Shown: piece after piece, positions 8,286 through 15,206 of the stretch | Layout: each line of letters starts with the position of its first letter | Position numbering within the stretch: the stretch's first letter is position 1 | From: Terriglobia bacterium | GTDB taxonomy: Bacteria; Acidobacteriota; Terriglobia; Terriglobales; Acidobacteriaceae | DNA: 32,949 nucleotides | Direction: 5' to 3' | NCBI GenBank assembly: GCA_021324365.1 | Contig: JAJPJE010000107.1 | Span: 1-32,949, forward strand | Notes under the pieces: model-generated | The model's database searches: none | The model's input: the letters and a program-made list of their open reading frames with translations, nothing else | What the model was told of the DNA's origin: nothing | Translations under genes and position numbers: made by a program

Positions 8286-10313
8286 ATGGCGCAATCATTG
8301 CTGGAGCGGAAAGTCGAAAAGCGGCCTGCGTCGGTGCGTCTGAAGGGGCGCATTTTGTTTCTGACTGAAGATCCGGAGCTGATCAAAAAGCAACTGAACG
8401 GCTGGGATTTGCCATGGGACAGCAAAAAACCGGGGAATAATCCGAAGCTGCGGGATGACATCTCGACGGACGAGATCACACCGGCGCACTTGTGTTTCTA
8501 CTTCGACGAGACATTGGGCGAGATTCCGTACGCGGGGCTGAAATGCGGTAACGAACTCCCAATCAGGCGCGGCGACGTGAAACGTGGCGGATTCGTCGCG
8601 TCGGTGAGCGGCAAGCGGCGCGGCAAGGGATCGAGCCGAGAGCAGTCGCCCTACGCGGAGATGTCGGCCGGGATAAAGCTCGTCATCGCCGAGAACATCG
8701 AGCGCATATACAAGCAGAACTGCCAAAACCTAGGGATGCTGACGTCTACGAACTTTGCGCTGGTCGACAAAGTGCAAACCGGCGAAGAGATTCCTTTGAG
8801 CGAGTTTACAGCAGGCGAGGATGAGATCACGAAGCAGGTCATCGAGTACGGCGGGCTTTTTCCGTTCAACATTGCTCGCATGCAGAAGAAGGTTTTCCTG
8901 CCAGCGATCCAGACAGGGCCCCGGCCGATGACCTTGGCGGAAAAGATTCTTGCGCGGCATATGGTTGGCGCCGACGGAACCGTTGGCGTTCAAGCGGTGA
9001 AGCCGGGTGATACGGGGTTCACGCGCGTCGATCTGCGATTCTCCCATGAGTACGTCACCCCAATGGCGGCGATCTTCTACGAGCAGCTAGTAGGTAAAGA
9101 TGTCCCGGTGAATGATCGTGAGAGCATCAAGTTCTTTCGTGATCATCTGACGTTTCTTGACGAGGTGATGTCAGAAGAGAAGCGAAAAATGGGACTACTC
9201 GATCTAGCGACTCAACTGAAATTCAAGCAGCAGGATTTCGCCAAACAGCAGGGGATCCAGTTGCATGGAGAATTAAAGGATCGCAAAGGCTCGGAGGGTA
9301 TCTGCCATTCGGTGATGCTCGAGACCTATGCATTGCCGGGGCAGGTGAATGTTGGGTCCGATTCACACACACCGCACGTGGGGGCAATGGGTTGCGTTGC
9401 TTTCGGGATTGGCACGACCGATGTCTTCAATTCGTGGATTACGAAAGACGTGCGAGTTCGGGTGCCAGAATCGGTGAAGATCATCGTTCGCGGCAAACGT
9501 CACGCGAACGTTACCGCGAAGGACTTCATCCTGAAAATTCTTTCGCTGGATTACGTTCGTAGCGGGAAAGCGCTTGCAAAAGTCATGGAGTACGCGGGTG
9601 ATGCCATCGAGGAGTTGAGCGTCGATGAGCGTGCCACGATGACGAACATGGCGGCCGAGATCGGCGGATTTACAGGCATCGTGGCGCCGGATCAGAAGGT
9701 GGTGGACTTCCTGGTGGAACGGCGAGGGATGAGACGAACTGAGGCTGAGAAGCTCATTGAGGGACTGTATAGCGATCCGGGAGCAGATTATGCAGAAGTC
9801 ATCGAACTTGATGCAGCGGAGATCACGCCGCTGGTGGCGACACCCGGTGATCCGGGTAACGGAAGGTATGTTCGCGATCTGAATGCGCCGGTTCCCGTCG
9901 AGATTGCTTACGGCGGCACCTGCACCGCAGGCAAGAACGAGGACATGGACATGTATGCGCGGGTCTTGGCCGACGCGCTCAAGCATGGCAGGCGGATCGC
10001 GGACTCCGTGAAGTTCTACATCCAGTTCGGATCACAGCAAACACGGGAATATTGTATTCGTAAAGGATATCTGGACATCTTCGAGAAGGCCGGAGCACAT
10101 GTGATCGAACCCAGTTGCGGCGCATGTATCAACGCTGGACCGGGAGTTTCGACGCGTCCGGACCAGGTAGTGATCAGTGCGCAGAATCGCAACTTCCCAG
10201 GGAGAAGTGGGCCAGGCCAGATGTATCTGGCAAGTCCGCTGACCGTCGCGGCAAGTGCGGTAGCTGGATACATCACCGAGTACGAACCGGTTGAGGAATT
10301 GGTCAATCGGTAG
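8286..10313 (+). CDS. Aconitase-superfamily hydro-lyase with N-terminal swivel domain
   Basis: The 675-residue product has the aconitase parts in the swivel-first order. Residues about 10-190 form the swivel domain, with the substrate-binding SGKRRGKGSSREQ motif near 112-118. The three-domain catalytic half follows, with GSDSHTPH near 357, the first cluster cysteine in GGTCTAG (Cys546) and the CGAC pair (Cys611, Cys614) that complete the [4Fe-4S] site. Aconitase-family enzymes isomerise citrate/isocitrate or similar hydroxyacids such as isopropylmalate or homocitrate. The order resembles AcnB without its HEAT-like domain and differs from AcnA. ATG 8286 is chosen because AAGGGG lies just upstream; the frame is open further but unconvincing. 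A TCA-cycle aconitase is likely; another substrate is possible. Confidence 0.88.
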   Translation: MAQSLLERKVEKRPASVRLKGRILFLTEDPELIKKQLNGWDLPWDSKKPGNNPKLRDDISTDEITPAHLCFYFDETLGEIPYAGLKCGNELPIRRGDVKRGGFVASVSGKRRGKGSSREQSPYAEMSAGIKLVIAENIERIYKQNCQNLGMLTSTNFALVDKVQTGEEIPLSEFTAGEDEITKQVIEYGGLFPFNIARMQKKVFLPAIQTGPRPMTLAEKILARHMVGADGTVGVQAVKPGDTGFTRVDLRFSHEYVTPMAAIFYEQLVGKDVPVNDRESIKFFRDHLTFLDEVMSEEKRKMGLLDLATQLKFKQQDFAKQQGIQLHGELKDRKGSEGICHSVMLETYALPGQVNVGSDSHTPHVGAMGCVAFGIGTTDVFNSWITKDVRVRVPESVKIIVRGKRHANVTAKDFILKILSLDYVRSGKALAKVMEYAGDAIEELSVDERATMTNMAAEIGGFTGIVAPDQKVVDFLVERRGMRRTEAEKLIEGLYSDPGADYAEVIELDAAEITPLVATPGDPGNGRYVRDLNAPVPVEIAYGGTCTAGKNEDMDMYARVLADALKHGRRIADSVKFYIQFGSQQTREYCIRKGYLDIFEKAGAHVIEPSCGACINAGPGVSTRPDQVVISAQNRNFPGRSGPGQMYLASPLTVAASAVAGYITEYEPVEELVNR

Positions 10314-10383
10314 AACGCCATTAAGCGGTGTTTCCGCTGCACTCAGGATTGTGCAATTACAGGTAAGTGGAATTTCGCAATCC

Positions 10384-10408
10384 TTGACAGTCCCTTTGTT
10401 AATATAAG
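10384..10408 (+). promoter_or_regulatory. Possible promoter for the ferredoxin gene
   Basis: TTGACA (10384-10389) and TATAAG (10403-10408) flank a 13-nt spacer, well short of the usual 16-18, about 50 bp before the ferredoxin start. The -35 match is perfect but the spacing weakens the call. Confidence 0.3.
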
Positions 10409-10457
10409 CGGTTGCAATCAATCTTCCCCGCTAAATAGATCAGGAGAGAACTAGTTT

Positions 10458-10724
10458 ATGGCTTATATCATTGCAGAACCGTGCATCGGGACCAAGGACA
10501 CGGCGTGTGTGGATGCGTGCCCGGTGGACTGCATTCATCCCAAGAAGGATGAGCCGGCGCATGCGACCGCGGAGATGCTGTATATCGATCCGGTAGAGTG
10601 CATCGATTGCGGCGCTTGTGTGCCGGTGTGCCCGGTTTCGGCTATTTTCGCGCTGGATGACCTGCCGGAGAAGTGGAAGCAGTACGCCGAAAAGAATGCC
10701 GCCTATTACGGCCGTAGCGCCTAG
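10458..10724 (+). CDS. fdxA: 7Fe ferredoxin ([3Fe-4S][4Fe-4S])
   Basis: An 88-residue cytoplasmic electron carrier. Cysteines at 9, 17, 21 and 25 (C-x7-C-x3-C-P-x2-C) and at 48, 51, 54 and 58 (C-x2-C-x2-C-x3-C-P) reproduce the Azotobacter FdI spacing. In that family the [3Fe-4S] cluster uses the first, second and last cysteine and the [4Fe-4S] cluster uses Cys21, 48, 51 and 54. The first motif has Thr where a 2[4Fe-4S] ferredoxin would have a cysteine, which supports the 7Fe assignment. A GGAG-type site (AGGAGAGAA) precedes ATG 10458. It stands alone between the aconitase-like gene and a strong terminator, so its redox partner is not revealed by context. Confidence 0.95.
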   Translation: MAYIIAEPCIGTKDTACVDACPVDCIHPKKDEPAHATAEMLYIDPVECIDCGACVPVCPVSAIFALDDLPEKWKQYAEKNAAYYGRSA

Positions 10725-10743
10725 TTCAGTCGAGTTAGCACTG

Positions 10744-10776
10744 AGGCGCGCATCCGCTGGGAATGCGCGCCTTTTT
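10744..10776 (+). terminator. Rho-independent terminator after ferredoxin gene
   Basis: AGGCGCGCAT (10744-10753) pairs perfectly with ATGCGCGCCT (10763-10772) around a 9-nt loop and runs directly into TTTTT. It sits 20 bp after the ferredoxin stop and separates that gene from recO. Confidence 0.92.
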
Positions 10777-10954
10777 GTCTCTGCGGCTATTTTGCAGCAG
10801 AGCACGCTCATGCTTTCCAAGGCTGGAACGGTCATTTAGAATCAAAGTTTGCGCGAGGCGGTAGACCTTCACTCGGCTGCAAGGGATCTGGCCGAGTTCC
10901 GGAAACCTGAGGGAGTGTCTCCCCACCTGAACGCACCCGACAACGGAACGATCG

Positions 10955-11692
10955 ATGGCCTTGAAGCAGTCCGAGGCAGTGGTACTGCGCAGTTATCCGC
11001 TGCGCGAAGCGGACCTGCTGGTGACATTTTTCACCCGCAACGAAGGCAAGATCCGAGGAGTGGCCAAGGCTGCTCTGAAGTCGAGACGGCGATTTGGTGG
11101 AGCGCTGGAGCCGCTGACCTGCGTTCGCGTGTACTACGAGGATCGTGAAAAGCAGGAGCTGTCGCGCATCGATTCCTGCGACGTTTTGCAGTCGCCGCTG
11201 ACGTCAGCAGTGGATTATCCCCGCGCCGTGGCGCTGGCGCACGTGGCGGAAGTGCTGGATGAACTGATGCCGGATCGCGAAGTGAACGATCCGATGTTCC
11301 GCCTGGCTGTCGCAGTACTGGCGCACTTACCGGCTGGCGCGATCTGGATGCCAGTGACCTACTTCGACCTGTGGATGGTGCGACTGGTCGGGTATTTGCC
11401 AGACCTGGGGGCGTGCGTGATTTGTGGCGAGCCGCTCGATGGAGAGCGCGCTTTTTTCCAGGCAATGGCCGATGGGCTGATGTGCGCGCGCGATAAGCGG
11501 CTTGCCTCGTCGGAGCTGTCGCTAGATTCGCGACAACTGGCAGCGGAGATTTTTCGGTCGCCGATTGATGCGTTTGAGAAGTGTCCGTGGCCGAAGGAAC
11601 GAGCCGCCGATCTGCGGAAGATGCTGGTGCAGATTATGGAGCGGCACATAGAGAAGAAGCTGGTCGCTACCGCGATGTTAGCAAAGCTCTAG
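10955..11692 (+). CDS. recO: DNA repair protein RecO
   Basis: RecO helps load RecA onto SSB-coated single-stranded DNA together with RecR in the RecFOR pathway. The 245-residue product has the N-terminal OB-fold start SEAVVLRSYPLREADLLV, the TRNEGKIRGVAKAA strand, an alpha-helical middle, and the central YLPDLGACVICGEPL motif. It has Cys154, Cys157 and Cys177; the usual fourth zinc ligand is not obvious (Asp180 or a nearby residue could serve). Length is normal. It is the first gene of a same-strand run recO-glyQ-glyS-ppdK; only a weak GGAA lies upstream of ATG 10955. Confidence 0.93.
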   Translation: MALKQSEAVVLRSYPLREADLLVTFFTRNEGKIRGVAKAALKSRRRFGGALEPLTCVRVYYEDREKQELSRIDSCDVLQSPLTSAVDYPRAVALAHVAEVLDELMPDREVNDPMFRLAVAVLAHLPAGAIWMPVTYFDLWMVRLVGYLPDLGACVICGEPLDGERAFFQAMADGLMCARDKRLASSELSLDSRQLAAEIFRSPIDAFEKCPWPKERAADLRKMLVQIMERHIEKKLVATAMLAKL

Positions 11693-11780
11693 TGGTGGTC
11701 AGTGGCTGGTTGAGGTGGTGTGGCTGGCTGCGGAAGTCTGAAGTTTGAAGTCAGAAGTTTGACGGTAAGAGATTAGGTTG
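11693..11780. repeat. Degenerate GTGGCTGG / AGTTTGAAGT spacer repeat
   Basis: The recO-glyQ spacer is built of imperfect short iterations: GTGGTCAGTGGCTGGT, GTGGTGTGGCTGGC, then AGTCTGAAGTTTGAAGTCAGAAGTTTGAC. Such heptamer-like wording occurs in other spacers of this window and not in the genes. Confidence 0.55.
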
Positions 11781-11797
11781 TCTCGCGAAAGCGGATC

Positions 11798-12772
11798 GTG
11801 AACGAAATCAAGAAGAACTCGCTGACTTTTCAGGAATTGATCCTGCGCCTCCAGAGCTTTTGGGCGGAACAGGGATGCGTGCTTCAGCAGCCATTCGATG
11901 TCGAAGTCGGCGCGGGAACCATGGCTCCCGAAACATTTCTGCGCGTGCTGGGGGGGAAGCCATACAACGTAGCCTATCTCCAACCATCGCGGAGGCCGGC
12001 CGACGGCCGCTATGGCGAGAATCCGAATCGGCTCTATAAGCACACACAGTTGCAGGTGATCCTTAAACCTCCACCGGAAGATGTACAGGACCTGTATCTG
12101 AGATCGCTGGAGGCGATTGGGATCGACTTGCGCCAGCACGATCTGAAATTCGAGGAAGACAACTGGGAATCGCCGACCCTGGGTGCGTGGGGCATTGGCT
12201 GGCAGGTCATGCTGGATGGCCTCGAGATTACTCAATTCACTTATTTTCAGCAGTGCGGCGGAGTCGATCTGGATCCGATTTCCGCAGAGCTGACCTATGG
12301 TTTGGAGCGGATTGCTGCATTTTTACAGGACGTTGACAGCATTTATGACATCGTGTGGGCGCGGGATCCGAAAGACGCGAGCAAAGTCTTCACTTACGGT
12401 GACGTTCGGTTCGCAGATGAACTGCAGATGTCGGTCTACAACTTCGAGGCCGCAAACGTCGAGAATCTGTGGACGCATCTCGGACTGTACGAGCGCGAAT
12501 GCCAGGAACTACTGCGGGATTTCGAAGAGTTAAGCAAGAAGAGGGACCGGTACGAGATTCAGCGCTTCCCATTGCTGGGAGCCTTTGAGCTATGCCTGAA
12601 GTGCTCGCACTTGTTTAATCTGCTCGATGCGCGAGGAGCGATTTCGGTGACGGAGCGAGTCGGTGTAATCGCTCGCATTCGGCAACTTGCAGTTGGAGTG
12701 GCAAAGGCGTGGGTCCAGCAACAGGAGAACCCCACCGAGGAGCCGATGGAAGCAGCGCAAGCCATTGGGTAA
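11798..12772 (+). CDS. glyQ: Glycyl-tRNA synthetase alpha subunit
   Basis: GlyQ is the catalytic class II subunit of the alpha2-beta2 bacterial glycyl-tRNA synthetase; it makes glycyl-adenylate. The product begins [19 protein letters not shown], followed by [21 protein letters not shown], the family signature, then [12 protein letters not shown] with its motif-2-like arginines, and [17 protein letters not shown] with the downstream [10 protein letters not shown] active-site segment. The 324 residues slightly exceed the usual 290-300 because of a polar C-terminal tail. The start is GTG 11798 with only a poor Shine-Dalgarno (AGCGGA); the start matches the family N terminus. Confidence 0.96.
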   Translation: MNEIKKNSLTFQELILRLQSFWAEQGCVLQQPFDVEVGAGTMAPETFLRVLGGKPYNVAYLQPSRRPADGRYGENPNRLYKHTQLQVILKPPPEDVQDLYLRSLEAIGIDLRQHDLKFEEDNWESPTLGAWGIGWQVMLDGLEITQFTYFQQCGGVDLDPISAELTYGLERIAAFLQDVDSIYDIVWARDPKDASKVFTYGDVRFADELQMSVYNFEAANVENLWTHLGLYERECQELLRDFEELSKKRDRYEIQRFPLLGAFELCLKCSHLFNLLDARGAISVTERVGVIARIRQLAVGVAKAWVQQQENPTEEPMEAAQAIG

Positions 12773-12950
12773 GTGAATTTGGTAATTGGCTAATTGAAAC
12801 GCCAGCGGTTAGCAATTAGTAGTTAGCATTTAGCTCCTAAACAGCGAGGCTAAGTTCTGACGGCTAATCGCTAACAGCTAAGATACGTGAGCAAAAGACT
12901 CACGTTTTGACGAGAACTGGCTACTGACTACTGTCTGCTAGCCACTGCAG
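12773..12950. repeat. Spacer of TTAGC/GCTAA and GGCTACTGACTA words between glyQ and glyS
   Basis: The 242-bp glyQ-glyS gap is mostly degenerate short repeats: AATTTGGTAATTGGCTAATTG, GGTTAGCAATTAGTAGTTAGCATTTAGC, GGCTAATCGCTAACAGCTAAG, and TGGCTACTGACTACTG ending in GCTAGCCA. TTAGC-rich and GCTAA-rich parts are mutually complementary and could fold. It has no T-box features and no coding frame. Confidence 0.65.
12885..12908 (+). terminator. Hairpin with short T-run between glyQ and glyS
   Basis: ACGTGAG (12885-12891) and CTCACGT (12899-12905) form a perfect 7-bp stem with loop CAAAAGA, followed by TTT. It could attenuate readthrough from glyQ to glyS or end a glyQ transcript. The short T-run keeps confidence moderate. 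Confidence 0.45.
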
Positions 12951-13014
12951 TTGTGACCCTGCTCACAGTCGGTTCGGTTCTGGATCGACGAAAATCAATG
13001 GGATACGCTGACAG

Positions 13015-15180
13015 ATGCCAGATTTCCTGCTCGAAATAGGTTGTGAAGAGATACCAGCCCGAATGATTGACGGCGCGCGCGAAGAACTGGCGCGACGTGT
13101 CGGTGACCTGTTGAGCCGCGAGCGTCTCGCCGAATCTGCCGTGCTGGAGCCCTATTCCACCCCGCGACGAATAGCCTTAGTGGCGCGTGGTGTCGCCTCG
13201 GCACAGTCCGACGTGGAAGAGCAGGTCACGGGTCCGGCGGTAAAGGTGGCGTTTAAAGATGGCCAGCCGACGCCTGCAGCGCATGCGTTTGCAAAGAAGG
13301 TCGGCGTCGACTTGTCGCAGGTCAAAACCGTCTCCACTCCGAAAGGCGAGTATCTCTCTGCCAGAGTGGTGAAGAAGGGCCGCAGTGCCGCTGAGATTCT
13401 CGGTGAAGCGCTCCCGCGGGAGATCAACAGCTTGTACTGGGCCAAGAATATGTATTGGCGTCCAGGGAAGACTTCCGAGCGTTTCGTGCGCCCGGTGCGG
13501 TGGGTAGTGGCGATGCTTGGAGAAAACCCGGTTTCGATGGAGTTCGACGGAATCCGGGCTGGAACGGAGACATCAGGGCACCGGATTTTGAGTAATGGGC
13601 CGGTTTCGCTGCGCACACCGAACACCTATGCGGAAGCTCTGCTCAAAGCGGCCGTTGTTGCCTGTCCGCAGCAGCGCGAGCAACGCATTCGCAAAGCGCT
13701 CGACGCTGCTACTCGAACCATTCCCGGCGCGCGCTGGCGCGAAGACAAAGATCTGCTGGAAACCGTAGTCAACCTCACGGAATTTCCTTCTGTCATTCTC
13801 GGCAACTTCGATCGCGAGTTTCTCAGCCTGCCGGAAGAAGTGCTGGTGACGGTGATGCGCGATCATCAGAAATACTTTGCGGTGGAAGATGCCAACGGGA
13901 AATTGGTACCGCATTTCCTGGCAGTGCTGAATACGGATGGCGATCCGCAGGGGCTGATCCGGCATGGCAATGAGCGTGTGCTCCGAGCTCGATTCCGCGA
14001 TGCGCGCTTCTTCTGGGATACCGACCAGAAGAAGCCCCTCCGCGAGCGCGTGGAGATGCTGAGGTCGGTGACCTTCCAGAAAGATCTGGGCAGCTACTTC
14101 GATAAGACGATGCGCGTGCAGTTCATCTGCAGCCAGATTTCGACGTGGCTCAATCCCGACAATCCCGATGCAACGAAGGTCGTACGTGACGGCGTGGTGC
14201 ATAAGGCTGCGCTGCTGGCAAAAACTGACCTTACGACCGAACTGGTGAAGGAATTTACTGAGTTACAAGGCATCGTGGGCGGGTTATATGCGCGCGTGCA
14301 GCAACTCGATGCTTCTTTGCCGGAACCCACGCGTTTTGCGATTGCGGATGCGATTTATGACCAATACAAGCCGGAGTCGATGGAAGACTCGGTCCCGCGC
14401 ACGACTGAAGGCGCCGTTCTCTCGCTCGCCGATAAGGTCGACAGCATCGCGGGAATGTTTGCTCTGTGCCTGATCCCAAGCGGCTCCAAAGATCCCTTTG
14501 CCCTACGCCGGCAGGCGAACGGCATGGTAAAGATAATCGCAGAGCACAGGCTGCCACTCAGCCTGGCGAGACTGTTTGAAACGGCCCGCGAGGCCTATCA
14601 CGGGACGGCGGCAGAAAAGAAATTTAAATCGCTTACTTACGACCAGGACATTCGCAACTTCTTCCGCGAGCGCCTGGAGTTCTACCTTCGGGACGTGGGT
14701 GGCTTCGCTTACGACGTTGTGAATGCTGTGCTCGCCGCTGGAGCCGATGACGTGGTGAATGCGGCTGAGCGTGCGCAGGCTGTCGCGAAAGTCCGTCCGT
14801 CGGAGGACTTCGAATCCATCTCAGTGGCATTCAAGCGCATGAAAAACATCTTGCGCCAAGCGGGCGAAACCGGGAAGCACGTTGGGGAACGAGTTGATCC
14901 AGCATTGCTGCGCGAGGAAGAAGAGCGTGCGCTTGCAGAAGCGCTGCCGAAAACTGCCGACTCAGTCCGGCAATTGGGCAGCAAAGGGAACTACGAACAG
15001 GCGCTGCTGGAAATCGCGAAGTTGCGCCCGCTGGTGGATTGTTTCTTCGACAAGGTAATGGTGATGGTCGAAGACGAAGGTGTGAGGGCGAATCGCCTCG
15101 CCCTGCTACAGGCGATGCTCAACGAATTCTCGACGATTGCGGATTTCTCGGAGATCGTCACGGAAGGCAAGAAATCCTAA
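13015..15180 (+). CDS. glyS: Glycyl-tRNA synthetase beta subunit
   Basis: GlyS provides tRNA recognition for the heterotetrameric glycyl-tRNA synthetase. The 721-residue product opens with the typical DFLLEIGCEEIPARMI, then TPRRIALVARGV, GPAVKVAF and a central HD-like region containing MRDHQKYFAVEDANGKL and FRDARFFWDTDQKKPL. Toward the C terminus are an SLADKVDSIAGMFALGL-like segment (here FALCLIPSGSKDPFALRRQ), and a DALR-type anticodon-binding tail ending VDCFFDKVMVM and NRLALLQAM. Length is normal. There is no clear Shine-Dalgarno at ATG 13015. It is 242 bp after glyQ and only 26 bp before ppdK, so the latter two are probably cotranscribed. Confidence 0.96.
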   Translation: MPDFLLEIGCEEIPARMIDGAREELARRVGDLLSRERLAESAVLEPYSTPRRIALVARGVASAQSDVEEQVTGPAVKVAFKDGQPTPAAHAFAKKVGVDLSQVKTVSTPKGEYLSARVVKKGRSAAEILGEALPREINSLYWAKNMYWRPGKTSERFVRPVRWVVAMLGENPVSMEFDGIRAGTETSGHRILSNGPVSLRTPNTYAEALLKAAVVACPQQREQRIRKALDAATRTIPGARWREDKDLLETVVNLTEFPSVILGNFDREFLSLPEEVLVTVMRDHQKYFAVEDANGKLVPHFLAVLNTDGDPQGLIRHGNERVLRARFRDARFFWDTDQKKPLRERVEMLRSVTFQKDLGSYFDKTMRVQFICSQISTWLNPDNPDATKVVRDGVVHKAALLAKTDLTTELVKEFTELQGIVGGLYARVQQLDASLPEPTRFAIADAIYDQYKPESMEDSVPRTTEGAVLSLADKVDSIAGMFALCLIPSGSKDPFALRRQANGMVKIIAEHRLPLSLARLFETAREAYHGTAAEKKFKSLTYDQDIRNFFRERLEFYLRDVGGFAYDVVNAVLAAGADDVVNAAERAQAVAKVRPSEDFESISVAFKRMKNILRQAGETGKHVGERVDPALLREEEERALAEALPKTADSVRQLGSKGNYEQALLEIAKLRPLVDCFFDKVMVMVEDEGVRANRLALLQAMLNEFSTIADFSEIVTEGKKS

Positions 15181-15206
15181 GCGCTGTCAGAAGAAAGGAC
15201 TTATAG

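Noticed and set aside
9363-9986. A 207-residue frame antisense to the aconitase-like gene
   Set aside because: It mirrors the conserved coding strand and has no recognisable motif; long antisense frames are expected at this GC content.
12773-13014. T-box riboswitch ahead of glyS
   Set aside because: No specifier loop or conserved AGGGUGGNACCGCG-type T-box sequence was seen; the hairpin and short repeats explain the spacer better.
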